A stretch of 5,920 nt of DNA from Thermoanaerobaculaceae bacterium. Its GTDB lineage: Bacteria; Acidobacteriota; Thermoanaerobaculia; Thermoanaerobaculales; Thermoanaerobaculaceae. The notes under the pieces are model-generated. The model worked only from the letters and a program-made list of their open reading frames with translations, ran no database searches and was not told the DNA's origin. A program made the position numbers and the translations under genes. Numbering within the stretch: position 1 is the stretch's first letter; each line of letters begins with the position of its first letter. The stretch lies in the NCBI GenBank assembly GCA_022865555.1, contig JALHTD010000334.1:1-5920 (forward strand). Reading direction: 5' to 3'. Positions 1 through 5,920 of the stretch are shown in pieces.

Positions 1-1003
1 GCCGGCGCTCGCGTTCCCGCGGGATCACGGCTCGCACCCCGCGCTCCGCACCGAGTGGTGGTACGTGACCGGCGCGCTTGCCGATCCCGGTGGACGGCGC
101 TACGGCTTCCAGCTCACGTTCTTCCGGCAGGGTCTCGACCCGTCACCGCCAACCCCGGGCTCCTCGGCGTTGCGGGCTCGCCAGGTGCTGGCCGCCCACT
201 TCGCGGTGGTCGAGATCGGGCAGAAGAAGGCGCGCTTCGCCGAGCGCGTGCGCCGCATCGCCGCAGGGATGGCAGCCGCCTCCGAGGGGGACCTGGACGT
301 TTTCCTCGACGACTGGGAGATACGACGCCTCCCGAGCGGGCTCATCACGCTTGTCGCCAGCGACCGCGACAGCGGCCTCACGCTCACCCTCGAGCTGCAG
401 CCCGTAAAACCCCTGGTGCTGCAGGGCGAGGGCGGGGTCTCGCGCAAGGGTCCCGAGCCCGGAAACGCCTCGGTTTACGTGAGCTTCACGCGCCTGGCGG
501 CCCGCGGTCGCCTGAGCCTCGACGGGCGCGAGCGTGCCGTGCAGGGGGAGGCGTGGTTCGACCACGAGTGGGGCTCGAGCCAGCTCGGCGCCGGCGTTGT
601 CGGGTGGGACTGGCTCGGCGTGCGGCTCGCCAACGGGCGCGAGCTGATGTTGTACCGCCTGCGTGACGCGACGGGCAGCGCCGCCCCGGATTCGGCCGGC
701 ACACTGGTGGAGCGTGACGGCAGCGCCCGTCACCTCGCCGCGACCGAGTTCGCCATCGAGGCGCTCTCGTGGTGGACCAGCCCGCGGACCGGGGCGCGTT
801 ACCCGGCCCGCCTGCGCGTCCGGGTGCCGGGGGCCGGTCTCGATCTCGAGGTGCGCCCCGAGCTCCCCGATGCGGAGCTCGACGCCCGCGCCTCCACCGG
901 TACGGTCTACTGGGAGGGACCCGTCGCGGTCACCGGGACGGCGCGCGGCGAGGGGTACCTCGAGCTCACGGGCTATGCACCGGGTACGCTCACCAAATTC
1001 TGA
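1..1003 (+). CDS. Lipocalin-like CrtC/AttH-family protein (5' truncated by window edge)
   Basis: This is the C-terminal 333 residues of a protein read in frame from base 2 to a TGA at 1001-1003; the start and any signal peptide lie upstream of the window. I recognise the lipocalin-like family annotated as carotenoid 1,2-hydratase (CrtC) or AttH. Visible landmarks, numbered from the first residue in the window, are FPRDHG (5-10), TEWWYVTG (17-24) at the start of the first beta-barrel, WFDHEW (185-190) opening the second half, STGTVYWEG (298-306), and a terminal YLELTGYA (319-326). Family members are mostly exported or periplasmic proteins of about 350-390 residues, so probably only a few dozen residues are missing. 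Many such genes sit beside LolC/FtsX-like ABC transporter genes, which would lie to the left here; that context cannot be seen. True carotenoid hydratase activity is unproven, because most bacterial members occur without carotenoid genes. Its substrate is unknown. It converges on the carboxylase operon with a 20-bp gap. Confidence 0.85.
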   Translation, partial: PALAFPRDHGSHPALRTEWWYVTGALADPGGRRYGFQLTFFRQGLDPSPPTPGSSALRARQVLAAHFAVVEIGQKKARFAERVRRIAAGMAAASEGDLDVFLDDWEIRRLPSGLITLVASDRDSGLTLTLELQPVKPLVLQGEGGVSRKGPEPGNASVYVSFTRLAARGRLSLDGRERAVQGEAWFDHEWGSSQLGAGVVGWDWLGVRLANGRELMLYRLRDATGSAAPDSAGTLVERDGSARHLAATEFAIEALSWWTSPRTGARYPARLRVRVPGAGLDLEVRPELPDAELDARASTGTVYWEGPVAVTGTARGEGYLELTGYAPGTLTKF

Positions 1004-1023
1004 TACAAGATCTTAGTTTTTTC

Positions 1024-1527
1024 TCACTGCACGACCACGAGGACCTGGCCGCCTTCCACCGTGGCACCCGGTGCAACCAGCACGCGCTCCACCTTCCCCG
1101 ACCCTTCGGCGCAGAGCTGGTTCTCCATCTTCATCGCCTCGAGGACGAGCAGCGGTTGGCCGGCCTGCACCTCGTCCCCCTCCGCGATCGCCACGCTCAC
1201 GACCCGCCCCGGGATCGGGGCGCGCACCTCGTGGGGGCCGGCATGTGCCGACGACGCCCCGGTCACCGCGCGCTCGAGGGGATCGTGGAGGTGCACCTCG
1301 AAGTGGCGCTGGGCGAGCGAGACCCTCCAGCGGTTGCGCGCCAAGCGCTGGCTCGCCACCGCGTAGTTACGCCCATCCGGGTAGCACAACGCCGAGAGCC
1401 CGGGGTGCATGGACAGCAGCTCCACTCGTCGCGACGAGCTGTCGATGGCGACCTCCCACGCGTTCTCGAGCCGCCGGGCGGTGACCTCCACCTGGCGCCC
1501 GCCGCGCAGCACCCACCAGCGCATCAT
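1024..1527 (-). CDS. Biotin carboxyl carrier subunit with BT-like N-terminal domain
   Basis: This 167-residue protein carries the biotin that shuttles carboxylate between the biotin carboxylase and the carboxyltransferase encoded upstream. The C-terminal biotinyl domain (about 100-167) contains the EAMKMEN motif at 130-136; Lys133 is the predicted biotinylation site, 34 residues from the C-terminus as in typical carriers. Residues about 10-85 (RQVEVTARRL... to HFEVHLHDP) are strand-rich and resemble the BT domain that joins the two halves in fused propionyl-CoA carboxylase alpha subunits. I therefore read it as the detached C-terminal third of such a subunit rather than as AccB of the housekeeping acetyl-CoA carboxylase. 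The first of two tandem ATGs (1527) is chosen. It overlaps the TGA of the carboxylase gene as ATGA and follows a strong ribosome binding site. It is the last gene of the operon; its TGA is at 1026-1024. Confidence 0.9.
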   Translation of the reverse strand: MMRWWVLRGGRQVEVTARRLENAWEVAIDSSSRRVELLSMHPGLSALCYPDGRNYAVASQRLARNRWRVSLAQRHFEVHLHDPLERAVTGASSAHAGPHEVRAPIPGRVVSVAIAEGDEVQAGQPLLVLEAMKMENQLCAEGSGKVERVLVAPGATVEGGQVLVVVQ

Positions 1528-3044
1528 CGGGGATCCCTCCCCTGCGCCTGCGCGCGCCCCGCCAGCCGCCACCCCCGCCCCTCCCGTTCGGCGACCTCGA
1601 AGCCGTCGTGGGGCAGGTGCTCGCCCTCCTCGGCGGCCAAGACCGCGGCCGCAACGATCGCCGCCTCTTCGACCGCGGGGTCCACCGCGGCCTCCAGAGC
1701 CTGCACCGGCCCTTCCGCTAGCAACTCGTCCAGCAGACCGGTGTGCAGTTCGCCCGCCTGGAACTCGGGCACGTCCAGCAGTAGGCGGAAAAGCGGCAGG
1801 GTGGTCGCGATCCCCGCGATGTGGTACTCGGTCAGGGCGCGGCGAAGCCGGGCGAGCGCCCGCGGCCGGTCCTCCGCCCACACCACGAGCTTGGCCAGTA
1901 TCGGGTCGTAGTCGAGAGGCACCACCGAGCCCTCGCGCACGCCGCTGTCCACGCGTACCCCCGGACCGTGGGGCCGCTCGAGGCTGGAGATGGTCCCCGG
2001 CGAGGGGGTGAAGCCGCGCAGCGGATCCTCCGCATACACCCGGCACTCCACGGCGTGGCCGCGGGCGACGAGCGCCTCCTGCTGCAGGGGAAGTGCCTCG
2101 CCCAGCGCCTCGCGGATCATCAGTTGGGCGAGATCCACCCCGTACACCGCCTCGGTAACCGGGTGCTCCACCTGCAACCGGGTGTTGACCTCGAGGAAGA
2201 AGAACTCGCCCGAGGGGGCGAGCAGGAACTCCACGGTGCCGGCCGATCTGTACCCGACGGCCCGGGCCACCGCCAGCGCCGCCTCCCCCAGGCGCGCGCG
2301 CAGGGCCGCATCCACCGCGACCGAGGGGCACTCCTCGAACACCTTCTGATGGCGGCGCTGCAGGGAGCACTCGCGCTCCCCGAGGTGCACCAGGGTGCCG
2401 TAGCGGTCACCCAGGATCTGGACTTCGATGTGGCGCGGCTTCTCGATGAGCTTCTCGGCGTAGACGCGCTCGTCGGCGAAGAACGCCTTGCCCTCGGAGG
2501 CCGCACGCGCGAACGCCTCCTCCACCTCGGCCTCGCGCCGTACGATGCGCATCCCCTTGCCGCCGCCGCCTCCCACCGCCTTTAGGAGGATCGGGTAGCC
2601 GACGGTCTCGGCGAACGCTCGAGCCGCTCCGGCGCCCGGCAGCGGGTCGCTGCCGGGAACCACGGGAACCCCGACCCGGCGCGCGACCTCGCGTGCCTCG
2701 GTCTTGGAGCCCAGCAGCTCGATGACGTCGGGGGGCGGGCCGATCCACACCAGGCCGGAAGACTCCACCAGGCGCGCAAAACCCGGGTTCTCGGCGAGGA
2801 ACCCGTAGCCGGGGTGGACGGCGCCCGCGCCTGTCGAGCGTGCGGCCTCGAGGATCGCCCGCTGGTCCAGGTACGACTCCCGGGCCGGGGCCGGGCCGAT
2901 GCGCACCGCGAGGTCGGCCGCCAGCACGTGAGGTTGGGTACGGTCCACATCGGAGTAGACCGCCACGCTCTCGTGGCCCAGCTCGCGGCAGGCGCGGATC
3001 AGGCGCACCGCAATCTCCCCCCGGTTGGCAATGAGAATCCTCAT
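1524..3044 (-). CDS. accC: Biotin carboxylase subunit of an acyl-CoA carboxylase
   Basis: This 506-residue cytoplasmic enzyme uses ATP and bicarbonate to carboxylate biotin on the carrier protein. It has the N-terminal biotin carboxylase fold (MRILIANRGEIAVRLIRACRELG at 1-23; HPGYGFLAEN 77-86), the ATP-grasp glycine loop KAVGGGGGKGM (155-165), and the C-terminal carboxylase domain to about 440. By motif alignment with E. coli AccC, the catalytic and ATP-binding residues are all present: Lys114, Lys155, Lys234 (RRHQKV), Glu272, Glu285, Asn287, Arg289 (EVNTRLQVEH), Glu293 and Arg335 (AVECR). It is longer than AccC (about 450) because of an Ala/Glu-rich tail at about 430-506 ending in a GWRL segment, like the link into the BT domain of fused PccA or MccA proteins. 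The ATG at 3044 is chosen because MRILIANRGE is the usual N-terminus; an in-frame GTG at 3056 would add MRGG. Neither start has a clear Shine-Dalgarno sequence. It ends in an ATGA overlap with the carrier gene. The symbol accC is generic; pccA could also be used. Confidence 0.95.
   Translation of the reverse strand: MRILIANRGEIAVRLIRACRELGHESVAVYSDVDRTQPHVLAADLAVRIGPAPARESYLDQRAILEAARSTGAGAVHPGYGFLAENPGFARLVESSGLVWIGPPPDVIELLGSKTEAREVARRVGVPVVPGSDPLPGAGAARAFAETVGYPILLKAVGGGGGKGMRIVRREAEVEEAFARAASEGKAFFADERVYAEKLIEKPRHIEVQILGDRYGTLVHLGERECSLQRRHQKVFEECPSVAVDAALRARLGEAALAVARAVGYRSAGTVEFLLAPSGEFFFLEVNTRLQVEHPVTEAVYGVDLAQLMIREALGEALPLQQEALVARGHAVECRVYAEDPLRGFTPSPGTISSLERPHGPGVRVDSGVREGSVVPLDYDPILAKLVVWAEDRPRALARLRRALTEYHIAGIATTLPLFRLLLDVPEFQAGELHTGLLDELLAEGPVQALEAAVDPAVEEAAIVAAAVLAAEEGEHLPHDGFEVAEREGRGWRLAGRAQAQGRDPR
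1535..1543 (-). promoter_or_regulatory. Ribosome binding site of the biotin carrier gene
   Basis: AGGGGAGGG on the minus strand lies 7 nt before the ATG at 1527. It is embedded in the last codons of the biotin carboxylase gene (encoding QGRDPR). With the ATGA overlap it supports independent but coupled initiation of the carrier. Confidence 0.7.
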
Positions 3045-3057
3045 GCCCCCGCGCACC

Positions 3058-3169
3058 CAGCTGACAGCTCACAGCTCACAGCCAACAGCGCCGCCAACCA
3101 CCTGCTGCGCTTCAGGGCCCCTCGGCCGGGAGGCGGAGCTGTCAGCTGTCGGCTGTCGGCTGTCCGCTG
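3058..3169. repeat. Long imperfect inverted repeat built of 7-bp tandem units
   Basis: This occupies nearly all of the 127-bp gap between the carboxyltransferase and biotin carboxylase genes. The left arm (3061-3088) is four 7-bp units: CTGACAG, then CTCACAG twice, then CCAACAG. The right arm (3139-3166) is four units of opposite orientation: CTGTCAG, then CTGTCGG twice, then CTGTCCG. The arms pair around one axis (paired positions sum to 6227), extend outward through CAG/CTG (3058-3060 with 3167-3169) and inward through CCGCC/GGCGG (3091-3095 with 3132-3136). By hand count 30 of 38 positions pair. The unpaired loop is 3096-3131. Mismatches fall at 3062, 3069/3070, 3076/3077, 3083/3084 and 3090, which is once per 7 bp. 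On the operon transcript the structure would be a hairpin ending 13 nt before the ATG at 3044. Its function is unknown. It lacks a trailing T-run, so it is not a canonical intrinsic terminator. Confidence 0.8.
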
Positions 3170-3171
3170 CT

Positions 3172-4719
3172 TCATAGGGGGATGTTGCCGTGCTTCTTCG
3201 GCGGCATCCAGTCGCGCTTGTTGACCGAGAGCTGCAGCGCGGTGATCACCCGTCGGCGGGTCGTCCGCGGCCGAATGATTGCGTCCACGAACCCGCGCTC
3301 CGCCGCCACCAGCGGATTGGCGAATTTGGCGGTGTACTCCCGCACCAGCTCCTCCCGTCGCTTCTCTGGGTCGGCAGCCTTCTCGATTTCACGCTTGTAG
3401 AGGATGTTCACCGCGCCCTGCGGGCCCATCACCGCGATCTCCGCCGTGGGGTAGGCAAAGTTGAAGTCGGTGCGGATGTGCTTGGAACCCATCACGCAGT
3501 AGGCGCCGCCGTAGGCCTTGCGGGTGATCACCGTGACCTTGGGCACGGTGGCCTCCGCCAGCGAGTACAGCAGCTTGGCGCCGTGCTTGATGATCCCACC
3601 GTGCTCCTGTTCGACCCCCGGCAGGAAACCGGGCACGTCCTCGAGGATGAGGAGCGGGACGTTGAACGCGTCACAGAAGCGCACGAAGCGCGCCCCCTTT
3701 ACCGACGCGTTGATGTCCAGCACGCCGGCCAGGTGTGCCGGCTGGTTCGCCACCACCCCCACCGGCCGGCCGGCCAGGCGCACGAACCCGACCACGATGT
3801 TGCGGGCGAACTGAGCGTGAACCTCCAGGAACTCCCCCTCGTCAGCCACCGCGCGCACCAGCTCCTTGATGTCGTACGGCTTGTTGGGGTCGGAGGGGAC
3901 CAAGTGGTCGAGTGCCTCCTCCTCGCGCTCGGGAGGGTCGGCGGTGGCGCGCACCGGTGGATCGGCGGCGTTGTTGAGGGGGAGGAACCCCAGCAGCCGG
4001 CGGATCCCGCCCAGGGCATCGGTGTCGTCCTCGCAGGCGAAGTGGGCGACCCCGGAGATCTGGCTGTGCGTGGACGCCCCGCCCAGCCGTTCCATGGTCA
4101 CGTCTTCGTGGGTGACGGTCCTGATCACCTCCGGCCCGGTGACGAACATGTAGCTCGTGGCCTTGACCATGAAGACGAAGTCGGTGATCGCGGGGGAGTA
4201 GACGGCGCCCCCCGCACACGGACCCAGGATCGCCGAGATCTGCGGCACCACCCCCGAGGCGATCGTGTTGCGGAGGAAGATGTCGGCGTAGCCGCCGAGG
4301 GAAACGACCCCCTCCTGGATGCGCGCGCCGCCCGAGTCGTTGAGCCCGATGATCGGGATCCCGAACTTGAGGGCGAGATCCATGATCTTGCAGACCTTCT
4401 CGGCGTGCGCCTCCGACAGCGAGCCGCCGAACACCGTGAAGTCCTGCGCGAACACCGCGACCGCGCGCCCCTCGATGCGGCCGAACCCGGTGAGCACCCC
4501 GTCCCCGGGGATGCGCTGGCTCTCCATCCCGAAGTCGTGGCTGCGGTGCATCACCAGCCGATCGACCTCCTCGAACGACCCCGGGTCGAGGAGGAGCTCG
4601 AGGCGCTCGCGGGCGGTGAGCTTCCCCGCCTTGTGCTGCTTGGAGACCCTCTCAGGCCCGCCACCCTCCAGGCTCGCCGCCTCCAACTCTGCAAGGCGTT
4701 TGCGGACGTCCTCGCTCAC
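3172..4719 (-). CDS. pccB: Acyl-CoA (propionyl-CoA type) carboxylase, carboxyltransferase beta subunit
   Basis: This 515-residue carboxyltransferase transfers CO2 from carboxybiotin to an acyl-CoA. Both crotonase-like lobes are complete. The N-lobe has KQHKAGKLTARERLELLLD (27-45), GGSLSEAHAEKVCKIMDLA (98-116), NDSGGARIQEGV (127-138) and GPCAGGAVYSPAITDF (166-181), whose Gly170-Gly171 form an oxyanion site. The C-lobe has NQPAHLAGVLD (325-335), FLPGVEQEHGGIIKHGAK (365-382) and RKAYGGAYCVMGSKH (400-414). The C-terminus KKHGNIPL is typical of PccB/MmdA-type subunits, and length matches the family (about 510-540). Because biotin carboxylase and carrier genes follow, a carboxylase is favoured over a sodium-pumping methylmalonyl-CoA decarboxylase. 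Propionyl-CoA is the best guess. Cys408 occupies the substrate-selectivity position that is Asp in classical PccB, so specificity is not settled. The GTG at 4719 is chosen because a strong GAGGGGAG site lies 5 nt upstream and homologous N-termini begin about there; reading upstream to 4836 would run into the divergent gene. It is the first gene of the operon. Confidence 0.93.
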   Translation of the reverse strand: MSEDVRKRLAELEAASLEGGGPERVSKQHKAGKLTARERLELLLDPGSFEEVDRLVMHRSHDFGMESQRIPGDGVLTGFGRIEGRAVAVFAQDFTVFGGSLSEAHAEKVCKIMDLALKFGIPIIGLNDSGGARIQEGVVSLGGYADIFLRNTIASGVVPQISAILGPCAGGAVYSPAITDFVFMVKATSYMFVTGPEVIRTVTHEDVTMERLGGASTHSQISGVAHFACEDDTDALGGIRRLLGFLPLNNAADPPVRATADPPEREEEALDHLVPSDPNKPYDIKELVRAVADEGEFLEVHAQFARNIVVGFVRLAGRPVGVVANQPAHLAGVLDINASVKGARFVRFCDAFNVPLLILEDVPGFLPGVEQEHGGIIKHGAKLLYSLAEATVPKVTVITRKAYGGAYCVMGSKHIRTDFNFAYPTAEIAVMGPQGAVNILYKREIEKAADPEKRREELVREYTAKFANPLVAAERGFVDAIIRPRTTRRRVITALQLSVNKRDWMPPKKHGNIPL

Positions 4720-4782
4720 GGTGACTCCCCTCGGGTTGTCCGGCCGTGCCGGAAAGCGAACTATGCTATCACGACGGGCATC
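4720..4782. promoter_or_regulatory. Divergent promoter region between carboxylase operon and tldD-like gene
   Basis: This 63-bp region is the only space from which both the operon and the tldD-like gene can start. For the operon, the minus-strand string TGATAGCAT (4771-4763) resembles an extended -10 box, but no good -35 is visible. For the tldD-like gene, TATGCT (4762-4767) is a weak -10 on the same bases. CCGGC-CGT-GCCGG (4740-4752) is a perfect 5-bp inverted repeat between the proposed operon -10 and its start codon. It could be an operator or a small leader hairpin, but short GC palindromes are common at this base composition. Promoter positions are inference from weak matches. Confidence 0.35.
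4725..4732 (-). promoter_or_regulatory. Ribosome binding site of the carboxyltransferase gene
   Basis: GAGGGGAG on the minus strand lies 5 nt before the GTG at 4719. It is the strongest Shine-Dalgarno-like site near this gene and decides the GTG start over longer in-frame alternatives. Confidence 0.7.
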
Positions 4783-5920
4783 ATGGGACGGGACGAGGGA
4801 TCCGGTCTTTCCGAACTCGCGACGGCGGTCGCGCACGCGCGCGTTGCGGGCCTGGAGGACGTGTTCCTCGAGCGCCGCGTCGACGTGTGCTGGCGCCTCG
4901 CCGAGGGCCGCATCGTCTCGCGCGAGACCTTGCTGCGTGAGGGCGCGGCGGTGCGTCGGGACGGTACGCTGGTCTCGGGGGACGGCCTGGACCGGCCGGT
5001 GCTGGCCCGGTTGCTCGGGAGCACGACCCGCGCGCTACCGCCTTTCTCGGCACCCCCGTTCCCCGACCCGCCCCGGTTCGAGGAGACGCTGCCGGACGTT
5101 CCCGTGGCGTGGGCGAGCGTGCGCTGGAGCTGGCGGTGGACGGCCGTGCTCACTGGCCACGGCGCGGTTCCGGTGCGCCGCCCCGACCTCGCCGAGGTCA
5201 CGTTCGACGACGGCCATCGCGCCCTCACCGTCTGGCCCCCCGGTACGGACCGGGAGCCACACGGCACCGTTCCGGCGACGCACGCCAACGCACGGGTTGG
5301 GACCGCTCGCGTGCTGCTCGCCCCCGCGGCCGCAGCCGTGCTGCTCCACGAGTTGGTCGGCCACCCGCTCGAGGGCGACCTGCTGCTGCGCGGGGCCTCC
5401 CCCTGGAGCGGCAGGCAGGGGGAGCGCCTGCTGCGGCTGGAACTCTCCGTGAGCGACGACCCCTCCCGCACGGATCTGCCCGGCGCCTTCTCCGCCGACG
5501 ACGAGGGGGAGACGGCACAGCCGCGGGAGCTGCTGGCCGGCGGCGTCCTGGTTGGAGCGCTGGCAGACCGCGAGAGCGCCGCCGCTCTGGGAGTGCCGAC
5601 CGGCAACGCCCGGCGGGCCACCGTGCACAACCGCCCCCGCCCGCGCATGTCGAACCTGGTGGCGCGCGCCGCCGATCCCCTCCCGCACCCACCCCGCAAC
5701 GAGGCCGCCATCGAGGTGACGTCCTTGGCCTCGGGCACCCTGGAGCCGGCCTCGGGTGCGATCCTCCTGCAGGTTCGTACCGCTTTTGCCCTGCGCCGCG
5801 GCGAGCGTCACCGCACCCTTGTGCCATTCACGCTCGTCGGCTCCCTTGCAGCCGTGCGCGCCGGGCTGCTGGCGGCCGCCGAGCCAACCCTCCCGGTCGC
5901 CGAGCCCGGCTGGTGCGCGA
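4783..5920 (+). CDS. tldD: TldD-family zinc metallopeptidase-like protein (3' end cut by window)
   Basis: This open frame runs 379 codons from the ATG at 4783 off the right edge. It belongs to the TldD/PmbA (U62) family, cytoplasmic proteases that usually act as a TldD-TldE heterodimer on unfolded peptides, including ribosomally made peptide antibiotics and antitoxins. TldD-type landmarks are the HELVGH zinc motif (His189, Glu190, His194) followed by LEGDLLLRG (196-204), SADDEG (237-242), PTGNARR (272-278) and PRPRMSN (285-291). A cysteine in GWCA (Cys378) sits where the third zinc ligand of TldD lies, two residues before the edge. The active-site pattern marks it as the catalytic TldD type rather than TldE/PmbA. 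It is odd in having the HExxxH at residue 189, against about 262 in E. coli TldD: the N-terminal substrate-channel domain looks shortened around residues 55-110, which are Pro/Arg-rich. It is transcribed divergently from the carboxylase operon. No stronger in-frame start lies upstream; the ribosome binding site (GACGGG) is weak. A TldE partner may follow beyond the window. Confidence 0.85.
   Translation, partial: MGRDEGSGLSELATAVAHARVAGLEDVFLERRVDVCWRLAEGRIVSRETLLREGAAVRRDGTLVSGDGLDRPVLARLLGSTTRALPPFSAPPFPDPPRFEETLPDVPVAWASVRWSWRWTAVLTGHGAVPVRRPDLAEVTFDDGHRALTVWPPGTDREPHGTVPATHANARVGTARVLLAPAAAAVLLHELVGHPLEGDLLLRGASPWSGRQGERLLRLELSVSDDPSRTDLPGAFSADDEGETAQPRELLAGGVLVGALADRESAAALGVPTGNARRATVHNRPRPRMSNLVARAADPLPHPPRNEAAIEVTSLASGTLEPASGAILLQVRTAFALRRGERHRTLVPFTLVGSLAAVRAGLLAAAEPTLPVAEPGWCA

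Noticed and set aside
1004..1023. Possible intrinsic terminator between the convergent lipocalin-like and carrier genes (AAGATCTT then T6 at 1017-1022)
   Set aside because: The AAGATCTT palindrome has no loop and no GC-rich stem precedes the T-run, so it does not form a standard terminator hairpin in either direction. The 20-bp gap is notably AT-rich, but no more can be claimed.
769..1911. Plus-strand open frame of 380 codons opposite the carrier and carboxylase genes
   Set aside because: It has low-complexity Arg/His/Ala composition and lies antisense to conserved coding sequence and across the lipocalin-like gene's stop. No support as a gene.
1527..2370. Upstream extension of the carrier frame to 2370, which might suggest a larger fusion protein
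   Set aside because: The extension is antisense-free but out of frame with the fully conserved biotin carboxylase on the same strand. Its Gly/Arg-rich translation has no recognisable domain, and real homology starts at about the ATG at 1527.
3058..3169. CRISPR array or intrinsic terminator as explanation of the repeats
   Set aside because: The units are 7 bp and contiguous, with no spacers of constant length, and there is no U-tract after the hairpin in the transcribed direction.
4720..4836. N-terminal extension of the carboxyltransferase gene to an in-frame start at 4836
   Set aside because: The extra 39 residues are basic, do not resemble PccB N-termini, overlap the divergent tldD-like gene, and bypass the strong ribosome binding site at 4725-4732.
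4319..5452. Long plus-strand open frame of 377 codons across the carboxyltransferase and tldD-like genes
   Set aside because: It is Arg/Ser/Pro-rich with no domain and spans antisense to one conserved gene and out of frame to another; this is expected of high-GC shadow frames.

Overview
The window is a very GC-rich, gene-dense bacterial segment, with codons ending mostly in G or C and short intergenic gaps. The gene families fit a high-GC proteobacterium or a similar Gram-negative lineage. That placement is inferred from gene content and base composition; no rRNA or other phylogenetic marker is present.

Layout. Bases 1-1003 (+ strand) hold the 3' part of a CrtC/AttH-type lipocalin-like gene whose start lies outside the window. 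A gap of only 20 bp separates it from a convergent three-gene minus-strand operon. In transcription order this is a propionyl-CoA-carboxylase-type carboxyltransferase beta subunit (4719-3172), a biotin carboxylase (3044-1524) and a small biotin carrier subunit (1527-1024). A 63-bp divergent intergenic region (4720-4782) separates the operon from a plus-strand TldD-family metallopeptidase-like gene (4783 to the right edge), which is cut off just after its presumed third zinc-ligand cysteine.

How the genes work together. The three minus-strand genes supply every catalytic part of a biotin-dependent acyl-CoA carboxylase. The carboxylase charges biotin on the carrier using ATP and bicarbonate, and the carboxyltransferase passes the CO2 to an acyl-CoA. 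Propionyl-CoA (giving methylmalonyl-CoA) is the most likely substrate, but acetyl-CoA or broader use is possible. The alpha subunit, usually one BC-BT-BCCP polypeptide, is here two genes joined by a 4-bp ATGA overlap. The flanking lipocalin-like and TldD-like genes have no evident functional link to the carboxylase.

Most unusual non-coding element. The 127-bp gap between the carboxyltransferase and biotin carboxylase genes is almost filled by a long imperfect inverted repeat (3058-3169). Its arms are built from tandem 7-bp units, and its mismatches recur every 7 bp. In the operon mRNA it would form a long hairpin ending 13 nt before the biotin carboxylase start codon, which has no clear ribosome binding site. 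No mobile element, CRISPR array, tRNA or rRNA was seen, and no convincing new multi-gene system.
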